Positions 1 through 12,225 of a DNA stretch of 64,000 bases are shown piece by piece; the first letter of the stretch is position 1, and the number at the start of each line of letters is the position of its first letter. Position numbers and translations under genes: made by a program. Below the pieces are notes generated by a model. It did no database searches. It was not told where the DNA came from and saw only the letters and a list, made by a program, of their open reading frames with translations. Source of the stretch: Owenia fusiformis (taxonomy: Eukaryota; Annelida; Polychaeta; Sabellida; Oweniidae); NCBI GenBank assembly GCA_903813345.2, contig CAIIXF020000004.1:10302196-10366195 (forward strand), read 5' to 3'.

Positions 1-2110
1 CGGAGCAAATTCAACTCTCGTTCACGAGTACCTTGTTTTTGGGCTCTTGTCCCAAAGATAACGATTGTATAAGGTTGCATAAGCTTTCATGTTCTCATAG
101 TTACATCTGTTGTAAAACGAATCTTGTCGCAACCTCTGCGAATCACGACAGCATAACATTTGAATCACGTTGACATCATTGCAAAATTAGGCTAAATATG
201 CTAAGTCAAGACGTTAATTAGCCAACGAAAGTTCATGGGTAACTTGAGAACTACAAAATACAACCAAATACTTTTCGAACGTACAATAGCAATATTTCTC
301 ACCTAACGTCTTCATAGTTTTAGGAACGTATTTTAAACGCATGATAGCCAAATATATCAAGATACTATATCTGCCTAAATGAAGTTATCTAGTGTTTACA
401 AAGTTTTGAAATATATTATATCCAGATCCATCAGAAATTAACTTATCCATTTACATTACTTTACTAGTTCTAGTATCTTGCATGACTCGTTCATAAGAAT
501 TCTTTAATTCTACCTCGTTCCCAATACGTCCTCAGACAGACAAGAAATTGAAGTCACACCCGTTTGTTTGCGTGGCATATTTATACGTATACGCACTTTC
601 TCTGATTATTGTCAAACAAATACATTTCAGGGATGTATCGCAAAAAGCTCGCGCACGCATTGTTACACATTTTGTGGCGTAATCCAGAGGATCCTCGCTT
701 TTAACATGGTAGAATGTGACGTTTTTGAGAAAAATGTACACAAATGAAAATCCTTTCGTCCTCCACATTTACCTCTCTATCTCAAAACATTTTAGACGAA
801 TAACTCTGATATCATATATATATTGTTAATGGGCTAGGAGCATCATAAAACACGAATCAATTGATATTTTAGGTGAAATAAATATACGTGTTGCTGTGCT
901 TGAAAATAGGCGAATGGCGTAAATTAGCCATATTTTGATGAATTTTGAAAACCTTTCGTCCTCCACTTTTCCACATACAACAGAAAACACATACTTTTGC
1001 GAACAAAATCAACTATTTATTAATAAACTAGAGCTTAGGAGCAAAATAATCATGTATGATTTATTAAAAATTGATCTCGTATTTTTTGTTTAATGTACAC
1101 CTGAAAAGTTGAAGGAACAAAAAAATGAGCAGAAAAGGTCGCTGTCAACAGATTCTATTTTTCAAACTCTATGACGTCACAATATGGGACGCTTACTAAA
1201 ATTCATCCTTTGAAATAAAACTTCTATCTACCTTTATCAAGATGAAAAATAAGTATAATAGTCATATATTGTTTGAGTTATGAGCGTTTAAAGACGAAAA
1301 ATAATTCAAAATGTAACGTGTCAACAGGGAATATTTCTTTTTTAAAAAAGAACGCGCAAGAATTGTGAACGGAGTGTAGTTGATCTAAAAACTTCATCGA
1401 AACAGCTTTAAAATGATATACAACTTTAATAAGAATATTATTTTATAATCCGGGGAATCAAAGTTACATTCACGCGATACCCCTAAAAAACAAATGCGCC
1501 ACCTTTTTGCGACACGTCAGGAGAAGAACATAAAAAACAAATGCCTGAAACGAATGCCGAAACATAAATCCCAAGTGATTAAGTATAGAATGTTTTATTC
1601 TTTTACGATTTGATAAGAGACCGAGACTAAGAAATTAAATGCGACGAAATATTTTGACAACGTAATTTGTATACTGTTTTATTCTTAAAGTTCTATGCGA
1701 TAAATTATTTTATCTGTTTCAAAATGTTTCATTTTATTTTGCCTATATAAAAGAGATTGAAGAAGATAAGATAAACTGTTCCGTAATATATATTGTGTTT
1801 TAATAACCTTTTTTTAGAATCACAATGTAAAATAAATCTCCCGTTCCTGCCATTCTGGTAACGCCATGCAATGGATGCAATTCAAAGTGAGAGAGAGATC
1901 TATGAATAACAGAATGCGTCCATGCCATTAATTTGGCCAAATACATGGCATGAAACTGACGTAAGTTTAAGTAAGCTACGCCCCCCGCTTTCTCTGGTAA
2001 ATTATGACTTTATTTTTCGGAGTAATGGGTTTCGGACAACTGGGTTTCGGAAAACTGGGGTGTACCCGATTACGCTTTGCACGCCGCTTTAAAATCCCGA
2101 TGTCTCCAGA
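1..2110. other. Non-coding AT-rich DNA with a MITE fragment
   Basis: I see no gene. The stretch around 483-540 (words such as cctcgttc, caatacgtcctcagacag) matches the element at 10,735-11,113, so a diverged fragment of that family lies here. A short phrase (aaaacctttcgtcctccac) recurs at about 747-770 and 947-966. The 78-codon minus-strand ORF at 532-768 has no recognisable domain. Confidence 0.5.
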
Positions 2111-2114
2111 GGTA

Positions 2115-2535
2115 GTTTAATCCGGTAGCCGACAGGCGTTTCTTGCATTATTGAATACAAGCTAACCTTATATTCGCGAATGCAACTAACGCCTTCCGGC
2201 TACCTGATTAACCCAGTATAATATGACCAAGTCATTTAAATATGAATTGAATAGTGGCAGGTACTATTCGTATTGACATGAGTTTCCAGTAAAATAATAG
2301 GTTAATCCGGTAGCCGACAGGCGTTAGTTGCATTTGCGAATACAAGCTAAGACTATGATTTGGGAATGGAAGATTTCAGCTTCCGGATTAACCTACCATT
2401 CTATGGGCGATTCATTTAAATATGAAAAGAACCTGACAATATTCCATTAATATTTTAATGAATTGCCCATAAAATAGTAAAGTAGGTTTATCCGGTAGCC
2501 GACAGGCGTTAGCGGCATTCGCGAATACAAGCTCC
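2115..2535. repeat. Tandem hairpin repeat, about 183-bp period
   Basis: Three copies start near 2,116, 2,300 and 2,484. Each begins with a phrase like taatccggtagccgacaggc. The first two end in its rough inverse complement (gcctt/ccgg.. gattaac), so each forms a hairpin of about 95 bp. The linkers also align (catttaaatatgaa), so hairpin and linker were amplified together. The third copy has only the left arm, ending near 2,533. Confidence 0.75.
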
Positions 2536-3349
2536 TTTATTTCATAATTTGGGAAATATATATTTTCACAATATTGAAATAGATGGTGGTTCAAAGTGGA
2601 ATACATATCATACAAGTGTCACAGATATTTTTTGTGCATATATGGTCTGTCTTTGCATGACTTTGTAGAACATATCAAAACCCTGGGATCCACAGGGTAA
2701 CAGTAAGTACATTTCATTAGATCTTCCGAAGTTCATGCTTCAAAGTTGTCAAAGTTGTAAAAGGGTAATCCTTTTTTGAGTACGAAAGCGTACTTTTGTT
2801 CAATAGCCTTTCCCAGCTGCTAATCTTTTGAGTGCATCGTGCATTCAACGAATTGTATTCACTTATTAACCAATCAGTGCCAGGAACAAAATGCACGCTT
2901 ACTTTTTGGGCTAAGTTTAGTGTTTTATGAAGCATGCTACATACAAATGTTACGCTTTTGCTCATTTACTTTGAGAACTATCTATAGGTACACATTACCA
3001 ATTGACTCCTAGATTTGAGTGAACAAGTACCTCGTATTTTTCATTTTTCGATATTTTGAGATTTGTTGGCTGATGAGTAACTTGATATTTTATGTCTAAA
3101 TATATTAAAGTGGTTAATAGTAATAGTTCTATTGTACACCATAAACTGTTAACGTTTTAGAATTGGGACACAATATATGATTTGATAATAGAACAATACA
3201 TGTATATGTCTTACTCTAAACTCGGTGGTTTGTTTGTTAGTATGTTTTCTTAACAGCTCAATAACTGTTGTATTAATAAGGCGTTATACTATGAAAAAAA
3301 GATTGAACGATGTAGGCATAGGCAGAGGGAGTATCACACTACCCTACCA

Positions 3350-3575
3350 CGTGAACACATTTAAAAAGAATACAGGGTACAGTTAAGTTGCAAATAGAGC
3401 GGGTATTCTTTGTCCTTTTCCATAGGACTTTTCTGGTGATAGTGCGTTGCAAACTGCTCGATGAATCTATACAATGTAAAATCTAGTATTCCTCCAGAAC
3501 TATGGAAATAAACAAAGGTCCTCCATTTGCAACTTCACTGTAGCCTGTATTCCTTTTAAAGAAATACGGGCTACA
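3350..3575. repeat. Foldback repeat
   Basis: The left arm (about 3,361-3,425: aatacagggtacag, ttgcaaatag, ttttccatag) is mirrored by the right arm (about 3,498-3,560: ctatggaaa, catttgcaact, ctgtagcctgtatt). The arms are imperfect, so this is probably an old inverted-repeat MITE. Confidence 0.55.
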
Positions 3576-3579
3576 GTAT

Positions 3580-6500
3580 TGGGGTATAGTAGTTTGATTT
3601 TTCAATATATCACTAATCTAGCTTCTTTCCTTGAAAAAGCATGAGTTTTGATGTACGTATATCAAACATGGGCCACTGCACTATATTGAACCAGGGTGCC
3701 GGTGTTACATAATGTGATTTTATGGACCATCATACAACCACCTCTTGCCCACTTTATTCATGTTTTGGATTACAGTTTATACACAATGCATAAACAGCAT
3801 GAAACAATCATTTCTACTTGTGGATTAGATTTGTATACATCTCTTTGTGAACTGAGTGTTATGTTCAATATGTGAAAATATCATGGACTTAAATTGTACT
3901 TATATTTATAACCTGACCACATTTGCATATGTTCAACAACTGACTGAGTGATCGAGTTCATCAAACAATGTTCGTAATAGAGGTCATGAACTTTGCTTTA
4001 TTCATAATCCTATTTCTGCAACTGACTCATATTATGCATCTTATTATATAATATTATATGATTTATTTTGATTAGCAGTGTCTCATAAGCCATTGGTGGC
4101 TCGAGGCTTTTTGGATGATTGTACAGATGTATATGTGTGAAATTAAGCATGCGACACTTAAATAAAAAACAATACAATATTAAGCTTATAAACTTGCTGA
4201 TCATATGATTTTAATATTTTAATACTACATGATACTCATATCAAAATACCAATGCATTTGTGAACAACTCTTACGTTTGATATTGTACGAATTTTCTGAT
4301 TTGCTGTAGTAGTCGTAAATGCAACATATAACAATGTTATGTTACTTTGTGTCATATGAAAAATAAATTCGTACAAAGATGAGTTTTATTTCGTTTGTTA
4401 TTCAATGTAGAATACACGTTGTACATTATTTCATGTATAGGATATTGACAATAATCAGACTATCGTATTACAATACAGAAGAATAAAAGAGATAATGATA
4501 TATGCATTCTAATTTGAGATTGACATGCGTAAAGGTATCAATATTTTATCTAGTATTTCATTTTATCCCTCCCATCCCATCCCACCCGCTCATCAGCAAT
4601 CCCCAGAAAATTCGTTCGGTGCTTTTAAATGTTAATAGTTCGGTTGAGTTTTAAAAATAAATCTTAAGCACTTTAAATCTAGATAAAATATTCATGATTT
4701 GATTGTGATTATCATTTCTAATTATTACATGACGGTTCCATTACATTCAATGCGTATCTAATCCTCATAGTTTATACTCGATTTTCGACAGGTAAAGGTA
4801 ATATATCAACCCTCGGTCCCTACTATTTCTCGTGTAGATATATTGCATAACTTTCTCAGATATATCCTGTATATTAAATACATTAAATAACATTATATAT
4901 GTTAGTCTCAGCCTAGACAGTATATATATCAATTTTATTGGATAATGCCATGGGCTTTCCCACGATAATGCGTAAATTCGAATGAACTTGAAATGAAATT
5001 CAACATCCAAAATGTGTTAATTTGATCATCCACCGTGTAACTAAAAGCATATTCATGGCCTATTTGCCTTAAAATACGATTGTGATTATGATTTCGAATT
5101 CTGTTCTCCATATGTAAAATCTAGAAACATAACAGAGTTAAGTTACACGAAATTCAGCCAACTTGAACATGAAGTCTTGTCAATTTACTTAATCGTTGAT
5201 TGAACGAACGTTTCATCAAACGAGTCCTATATTCAATATCTATTCGTTGGGCCCATTCTTTAAATGTAACTATATTCTTTTAACTTTAAAAGTATCTGTT
5301 TAGTGCTACTTTAACATATATTCATTATTTTTATCCGCACAACAGTATCAAACGTTAATGCACAACTAGCCATGCCAAGACATGGCCACTACCCTCGTCC
5401 AAAGTAAAATACAAGGTCCTCATTCTTTAATGATTATGTTTCAATTGATTTAGTTTAGTGATTTAAATGTAGGAAAATGAGTCGCTGTGATGTCATATCT
5501 GGCGCAGCAATTTCAGAGTCACTGCAAAAAATTGAAACATCAGTCGGATCATAAGACTAAATAAAAAAGCTATTTAGGGATGAATAACATTCGGTGAAAT
5601 CCGTGATATCGTTATATCATTCGTTAATTGTCAAAGCTGCGCCCATTTCTCGGTGCAGGCAGATATAAGGCGGCCAGACTGGGCATACACAAAATGTATT
5701 GTATGTGCTCCTTAGGTTGCACTCGGGTGCTATCAACATCGAACACACACGTTTAAGATACACAGAGATAATTAAGGGATGAGTGACAAAGGGATGTTAA
5801 AAACAGGTGGCTATTGCAATTGATATTTTAATGTAACTTTAGTATGTAAGAATCTTTTCATCAATAAAAATAACATCTTAGATATTACAGCTACATGTAC
5901 AATGTGAGTGTATTTAAAAATGTAGTACATAGCTAGTTCCATCTTTAAAGATGTCTGATGACAAAAAGCTCAATTTTCCTTGATGTCGTGGTCAATGGGA
6001 CTTATTTTTTTGTTTTAAAGTCACTTATAGCAAACCTAATCTAACAATTATCTCACTATATGCTTATGACATAATCATGTATACGTTGTTTGTCTTTTTT
6101 TCAAATCAACCCACGGAAATATGCAATACACCAAGTTAAAAAAGTGGTACGAATCATAAAAGCGACGTTGGGTGTTTCACTAGTAATTTTTATATGAAAA
6201 ATCTAGAAATATTACCCAAATTAAACTATGACTATTCAAAAGAAGACATTCAAATCTATATTATGTAAAAAAAATCAAATTTGTCCGAAGCAGGGATAAC
6301 GCTCAATTAGAGTGACGAACTTTGTTCTCCAAACCGAGAATGGTCTTTTATGAAAAAAGTTATGAAAACACATCACCAGATCATGTAAAGCTGTTTTACC
6401 TAAAATATCGTTTTATCTTCACCCTTCGATTGGATTTCATGAAAAAATATTTTTATGAAAAAATAGGATTTGTAGGATATCGACGCTCTAACATGTAGTT

Positions 6501-6590
6501 TTAATCACACGCAGGTATCTGGTTTTATTGCGTGTAGAATGTATCGATATCAGGACCGCTACATGCCAGTGACCTTGATCCTTTCTGTCG
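3580..6590. other. Non-coding AT-rich DNA, no gene seen
   Basis: Short minus-strand ORFs (for example 4,765-5,010) have no domain, no good signal peptide and no flanking splice sites that extend them. I see no long tandem or inverted repeat in this stretch. Confidence 0.4.
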
Positions 6591-6604
6591 TATTAAAAAA
6601 GCAA

Positions 6605-6685
6605 AAATAACATATCACGGTGGGGTGCGAACCACTCGCCTGGGACTTGGTTATTCACTAGTACCATAGGCGTTCATCTATTCTG
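6605..6685 (-). repeat. tRNA-like SINE fragment (B box on minus strand)
   Basis: On the minus strand the sequence contains ggttcgcaccc, a perfect fit to the RNA polymerase III B box. A weaker A-box-like stretch lies about 45 nt upstream (tatggtactagtgaa). A similar B-box block occurs near 32,970 on the same strand. It reads as the head of a tRNA-derived SINE rather than a tRNA, since I could not fold a clean acceptor stem. Confidence 0.4.
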
Positions 6686-6782
6686 GATACAACTGACGAG
6701 TTGTATTTACGTGCAGTCAAAAGTGAAGATCATTTTGAATTGACGCTCGGTATAAATATATAATACTTTTATCCTTTCGTAT

Positions 6783-6865
6783 CGGTTGCACGTTAGCCTC
6801 ATGGCTAACGTGCCTAGCTTCCATGCTCTAGGTTAGTCGATCGAGACCCGTTCATGGCGAATTTT
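6783..6865 (+). repeat. tRNA-like SINE head (plus strand)
   Basis: An A-box-like tagcctcatggctaac is followed about 45 nt later by a B-box-like gatcgagaccc, the spacing expected of a tRNA-derived pol III promoter. A 147-bp tandem repeat follows directly and may be the amplified SINE body. There is no convincing cloverleaf, so this is not called as a tRNA gene. Confidence 0.4.
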
Positions 6866-6913
6866 TTGATTTGCTTGTTGTAAAGATATAATAAGTAGGG
6901 CAAAATCCAGAAA

Positions 6914-7345
6914 AAGTAGATCAAAAATACTCCAATGGAGTATAAAATTGTCACTAGGATTCCGAAATGAGACGAATGTAAACTCGTTAAATCTCGGTAG
7001 ATGAAGTAGGTCAGAAAATCCGGATTAATCCGAACAATGTTCGGAAATCTTCGTCATAAGAAGTAGATCAAAAATACTCCAATGGAGTATAAAATTATCA
7101 CCAGGATTCCGAAATGAGCCGAATGTAAACTCGTTAAATCTCGGTAGATGAAGTAGGTCAGAAAATCCGGATTAATCCGAACAAGGTTCGGGAATCTTCG
7201 TTATAAGAAGTAGATTAAAAATACTCCCAATGGAGTATAAAATTGTCCCCAATATTCCGAAATACGACGAATCGAATCGGCAAACTTCGGTAAAATAATG
7301 AAGTGCATAAAAACCGAAATGATCCGATGAACGTTCGGATAAAAT
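6914..7345 (+). repeat. Tandem repeat, about 147-bp period, three units
   Basis: Units start at about 6,914, 7,061 and 7,207 with the phrase aagtagatcaaaaatactcc (third copy: tagattaaaa). Units 1 and 2 are nearly identical; unit 3 is diverged and shortened. Each unit contains small inverted repeats (tactcc-aat-ggagta, and cgaac-a-ttcgga types), so each can fold. Confidence 0.85.
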
Positions 7346-8164
7346 CGTGAACAGGTGTCAGGGGTTTCCCCTCATCTTTCCCCACATTGTTCTAAAAGCC
7401 TTATATGGATTTATCACGTAACATTCAAAATGACGTTCCTATATGGTTCTATGGGTTCGAACACGTGACCAAATATACCAAATAAAAATTTTACCTTGAC
7501 CACTGGATGGGATTTCATAGAAAATATCCAAGAAAACCTATCCTCGTGATCCTTAAATCACTTAAATTCGATCATTTTATTTTCACCCCTTGATGGAATT
7601 TTATGAAAGAAGTCATGAAAACACATCATCATGTAAGGGTTTTCACCTAAATTAGCTCGTTTTATCTTGAGCCTTCAATTGAATTTCTTGAAGAAATATT
7701 TTATGAAAAAATATCATCATGTTATGATTTGTATTTAAATAAGACCGTTTCATCTAAATACTTGGATAATATTTCATAAAAAATGCACTTTAAAATTTTT
7801 CAGAATTTGCCTTAATTTATCAATGTAATGAAAATGTAATGAAAGTATAAGATTAACTCTCAAATAGCGTTCTATTTTAACCTTTTTATTGAAATCAATA
7901 CAGGACTCGCTCTCTAAATATCCAATAAAAATTCAACCCTTGGATGTGATTTCGTTGGAAAAAAAATATGTCAAGTCCAGAATCAAATGATTTGTCCAGA
8001 ACCTCTTAAGATCCTGTTATATTTACTTTTATTGTTCTTATACACTAAACAGATTTGTTTAGATATTATTTTAAGTTTCAACATGACAAACCACTATCCA
8101 TATTGAAGGAATCACTGAAGGTACAGCATTTTGGAAATGTGTAAATTGTTTATATTTCATTATT

Positions 8165-8415
8165 TGAGCCAGGCCATAGGAAAAGGGGTCTTATCACATA
8201 TTTTTCAATATTTTGATTTTTTGTTTATCTTAAAAAGCACAAAGAGATCTTTCAAATGAGCCATGGCTTATGTCTTGACAATTTTTTCTTGCAGATATAG
8301 ACCAAAAGACGGATTTGAATTTAGCACATTTTCCTCTTAATCTTGAGCACATTTTTGGCTCTGTAGCAATATTTTAATTTTTGTGATAAGACCGGATTTC
8401 CCATGGCCAGGCTCA
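8165..8415. mobile_element. MITE with 34-bp terminal inverted repeats
   Basis: The left end tgagccaggccataggaaa...ggtcttatcaca is mirrored by the right end tgtgataagacc...cccatggccaggctca. The span is 251 bp and there is no coding capacity. The TIRs are about 85% identical by eye. Confidence 0.7.
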
Positions 8416-8419
8416 TTTG

Positions 8420-10235
8420 TGAAATACGAAAAGGAGTTATACCCGTACCTTGTTAACCATGAGTCAATGAATGCATCATATAATATCTGCAAAATGATGC
8501 ACTATGCAATTTATACATGGAATGATTTATTTTGCCATATTAGAATCAAGTATTATCTTTAATCCATTGGATAGATCATGCATTACCTGATGTTGATGTA
8601 TTGATAATAGAATCAGTAAGTCAATTGTGAGACACCATTTGTCCGAGAAAATAAGAAATCTTAGTTATGTATTAAGGCAGGGCATAACATTTCACCTATC
8701 ATTTATTTATGTTTACTAGATCCCCTTTACTAGTTAGTACTACCTTCCCTTTTAAAGCGGAGTGAGATATCGTTGAACTGTGGCGCTCATGCACGATATT
8801 TGAAAAAATTATCATACTCCATAGTTCCACTGTCATTTAAGCCTGATTTGGTACAAATGTCAAAGCATAATGTCAACTCTAAAGTAGTTTAATTCAATGA
8901 AAATAAAAAATATCTAAATCGACAATTACCGTCCGCCATCTTAGATGCGAAGGTTACGGCCGTTGCCTTCGCTTGGTGCTGATCAGTGTCCTTGCTCTGT
9001 TACAAATTGTCATTGCCCTCTGTTTGTAACCCCTCCCTCCTTCTCGATTAAGGCCATGAATATGAAGATGATTTAGAGGTATTATGAGAGATACTAGTGA
9101 AGGGTTGTTTTATGATAAATGAGTTCGTATAACTTAATCCAAGTCATAACTGTTACGAGTATGCAAATCACACCAGCATGAGATAACATCATACTCAAAG
9201 GATGGAACGGTCCATTACTTTTCAATTGCATAAAATGGCTCTAACCCTGGCAAATGTATTAATCAATTTTAACTCATAGCTCTCGATCAATGGAACCATT
9301 CATATTCTAGGTACAAGTCAATGAATACGACTTTGACATATTAAAAAGACTAAGGACCTCTAAAAGTCTAAAAGACTAAAAGTTAATTTGACCATTGATG
9401 ACCTATGATAGGGAAAGGTCATGATAACACTTATAATGTTCCGAACAAATTTGCAAATATTTCACTTTGAGAGCGAAGGGACATATTTGGGAGGAGGTCA
9501 ATGATACACAATGTTAGTAGATGCTAATTAAATGTCAATTGTTGTTAGTGTAATATGTATTTTTCATTTAATGCTGCAACAATTACACAAGTACCAAAAA
9601 GTGCCACGCCCACTTTTCCCTTAAAGCAGTTGTGTGTGACTACATGTGATAAATATTATTAATTTATGGGATCATTATATCAAGTTTTTAGTGCTTTAGT
9701 GTGAATACATACATATTAATTCAACTTTTGACAAAGTAGCAGCCACAAAATCCAAACAGATTTGCAAATATTTCACTTTGAGAACTAAAGGACACATTTG
9801 GGACGGGGTCAAATTGAGATGATTGTGAGATATAAATACTGTTTCCATGGTAACCATATAAGTCAGAGATTGGAAATTTCTGGCACTGACTAACCATGGC
9901 ATGCCCTACCCACTATAAAACAATGAATATCTGATATGCATTAGTATTCTTTTTATTGGGTGGTATTAAAGTACCCCCAAGGTTTTGTTGGGGTAGGGGT
10001 ATAAATTGGCCTGAGGGCCGTCTGCCACCCCTACATGAAGTCCAACTACCCAGGAAGTGTCCAGCATTATCATACAGATTGTTTGAAATATGTTGGAATG
10101 TGTGACCTTCCATGAAAAGCAGGATGCATTTCTAGAGCACTTCTACAGAATAGTCCGCAGTCTATATGGCGTGTTATCATATTACGTGTTAAAAATGAAT
10201 AATATCAATTTCAATTGCAACTTAAGCTAGTCCGT
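8420..10235. other. Non-coding DNA with a short direct repeat
   Basis: A phrase of about 60 bp (tttgcaaatatttcactttgag...) occurs at about 9,430-9,490 and again at about 9,750-9,812 in direct orientation. An RFX-like palindrome (gtttccatggtaacc) lies at 9,841-9,855. No gene is seen; the two short minus-strand ORFs near 9.7-10.1 kb look like chance. Confidence 0.45.
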
Positions 10236-10239
10236 GTGA

Positions 10240-10331
10240 CAATAATACCCTGGTCACATTTTCTCCGGCCGATCGAGTATTTTGTTCAAAATTGAATGGA
10301 TCGGAGCAAATGTGACCCAGGCATTATTACC
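10240..10331. mobile_element. Hairpin MITE, copy 1 of the 'cctggtcacattt' family
   Basis: Left taatac.cctggtcacattt.ctcc and right ggagcaaatgtgacccagg.att are inverse complements. The centre holds ccgatcgagtattttgttcaaaa. Related copies lie at 11,348-11,450 (right end lost) and 33,532-33,671 (full). No coding capacity. Confidence 0.75.
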
Positions 10332-10335
10332 CCCC

Positions 10336-10726
10336 TATCACACCAAACTAGTTCTTACCCGTTCTTGCCAGTCCTACGAAAAAGTCGTAAAACGGGCTCA
10401 ATCTGGCTGCGGTCGGGAAATATGCCTAAAATAATTAGCTACTTCGTTCATAAACAGTCTTCAATACGTCCGTCTCATTCGCAGTTCGTTCAGGTCGCAC
10501 CAGGTCGGTGTGCAACGTCGTATAACGCGTCCCTTAGTCTAGAAGGTCATCATGACCTGATTACATCGAATTTTGAATCGATTCAAAATTCTAAAATCAT
10601 CTTTCCGTCTGAGAACGTACATGAAGTTCGTAAATAGACCTTTAAGGTTGCAGCTACGTTCATTCCGTTCGCGCACAGTTTAAAACCAGTTTTGAAGAAC
10701 GCAGTGGCAACTTGTTTGGTGTGATA
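10336..10726. mobile_element. MITE with tatcacaccaaacta ends, copy 1
   Basis: The element begins tatcacaccaaactagttc and ends with the inverse form (cttgtttggtgtgata). The interior is rich in repeated cgttc and acgtcc words. The plus ORF inside it (10,296-10,637) has no domain and is a by-product. Confidence 0.65.
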
Positions 10727-10734
10727 GCTATATT

Positions 10735-11113
10735 TTTGCTAACTCGTTCATAACCAGTCTTAAATACGTTCTTAATCAGTTTAAACCCGTTTGCAATTAG
10801 TTCTGCCTCGTTCTCAATACGTCCTCAGACAGTTCAACTCGTTGTTAAAACGTCCCTAGTAGGATTGAAGTACGACGGTTCCGTTCGCAGTACGTCCAGC
10901 TCGTCGTTAGTACGTTGTCACTCGTTCTAATTGTAGAACGTATCGATCACGAGAACATTTTGAGCATGTTCTAAGTTCTAGGGGACCTACCCGTTCGAGT
11001 ACGTTCGATGAAGTTTATAAATAGACCCTAAGCGGTTCTAGGTACGTCCAGTCCGTTCGTACACAGTTGAAGCCTGTTTTCGAGAACGTAGTGAAAACTA
11101 GTTTGGTGTGATA
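10735..11113. mobile_element. MITE copy 2, direct tandem neighbour, left end missing
   Basis: It aligns along its length with the element just upstream: ctcgttcataa.cagtctt.aatacgt near the start, and agaacg.agtg.aaact..tttggtgtgata at the end. Only the right TIR is present, which suggests tandem amplification or an insertion that shares one end. Confidence 0.6.
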
Positions 11114-11347
11114 GTAGGGTTAGAAGTTGTATATGTATTTGTAAATCACTATAATTCATGATCAGTTTATTTTGATATTTTCTAATGTTTGAGCGTAGGG
11201 GACACGTTTTGGAATAATTTGATACAGGTGCTTCACACAATTACAATATTTGAAATGGAGAAGACGTTCTCTAGCATAGTTTGTTAGAGAAATGTATATT
11301 TGAGCATTTTCTGTTCTATTAAAGTGACAATAAACAGTGTTGTGTTT

Positions 11348-11450
11348 GTAATGCCTAGGTCACATTTGCTGCGATTCTTCGACCGGCGCCCGGCCGATTG
11401 AGTATTTTGTTCAAAACTCTATACGATTTTGAACAAAATACTCAATCGTC
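11348..11450. mobile_element. Hairpin MITE, copy 2 (truncated right end)
   Basis: It starts aatgcctaggtcacatttgct and contains the family core cggccgattgagtattttgt. The centre is an inverted repeat of attttgaacaaaatactcaatcg around 11,395-11,448. The right-hand gggtcacattt arm is absent. Confidence 0.65.
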
Positions 11451-11479
11451 AAATCTTTCTGGCATGTACATGGACATTT

Positions 11480-11975
11480 TAACAATAATTGATATTAACT
11501 ATAAATTATTTTAACAACTGCATGGCGGGCTATCATTATTACTTTTAATCTCTGAAAAACAGCTTTAAAGATTAAATTTGACAAAATTCTTTTTTAAATT
11601 TTTCGGGGCAAACACAAGCGCGCATTCTTCAACAAATTAGCCATCAATTGTGTCGATGTTTTCCTGCTTGTTAGTACAATGTTTGTGTGACTATAACCTT
11701 TTGGTCACTGAAATGTTGATGCAAAGTCGCCCGAGGGCGTCCTTGAGAATTAATAAAAAATGGGACGCATGCGCAAGGACGTCACATGGAAGATGTACGT
11801 CGACAGCACTAATCTTTACAACGATCGTTGATTTTTCAAATTTTTGTTCTGAACATTATAAGAACCATATTCTATGATTTGCTCTTCTCGAATCATGCAT
11901 TACTTTAGTTTCACTTTAGTTTGCCATCGAGCACACACGTAATTATCAACTATTTAAGATTGCGTTATGTGTTCG
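11480..11975. other. Intergenic stretch 3' of the CBM14 gene
   Basis: No gene is seen. The 75-codon plus ORF at 11,650-11,877 has no domain. The right edge runs into the 3' end of the minus-strand chitin-binding gene. Confidence 0.4.
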
Positions 11976-11977
11976 AG

Positions 11978-11983
11978 TTTATT
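11978..11983 (-). terminator. Polyadenylation signal of the CBM14 gene
   Basis: AATAAA on the minus strand (tttatt on plus) lies 36 nt past the TAA stop, a plausible place for the poly(A) signal of a short 3' UTR. Confidence 0.55.
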
Positions 11984-12019
11984 GTTCATAGAAAGAAGAG
12001 TATAAAGTGAAATGACACT

Positions 12020-12225
12020 TTAAACTGTATCTGGAACTTCACAGCAACAGATGCCTGGTGTAGCATTGAATTCCATCTGCTCACCGTCCATGTTGACTGG
12101 GCAACAGCTAAGTCGGCTGTCACCGAATGGGCTTGCTTCTCCCTTTCCTGGTCCAGCTACAATTTCGTATTGTGTGGGGTCATCAGCAACAGCATTGAAC
12201 CAGGTTCCGGCACGACAACAATCTC
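12020..12225 (-). CDS. CBM14 gene, last coding exon (second Cys-triplet module)
   Basis: Acceptor ttgaataatcag. Residues 248-315: CC at 250-251, CCP at 288-290, CCCE at 307-310, then VPDTV and TAA at 12,022-12,020. The layout repeats exon 3 with a longer loop before the Cys triplet. An ORF on the opposite strand here (12,051-12,506) is a shadow. Confidence 0.9.

Noticed and set aside
6783-6865. A tRNA gene
   Set aside because: A and B box-like words are present, but I could not pair an acceptor stem or find a proper anticodon arm; better as a SINE head.
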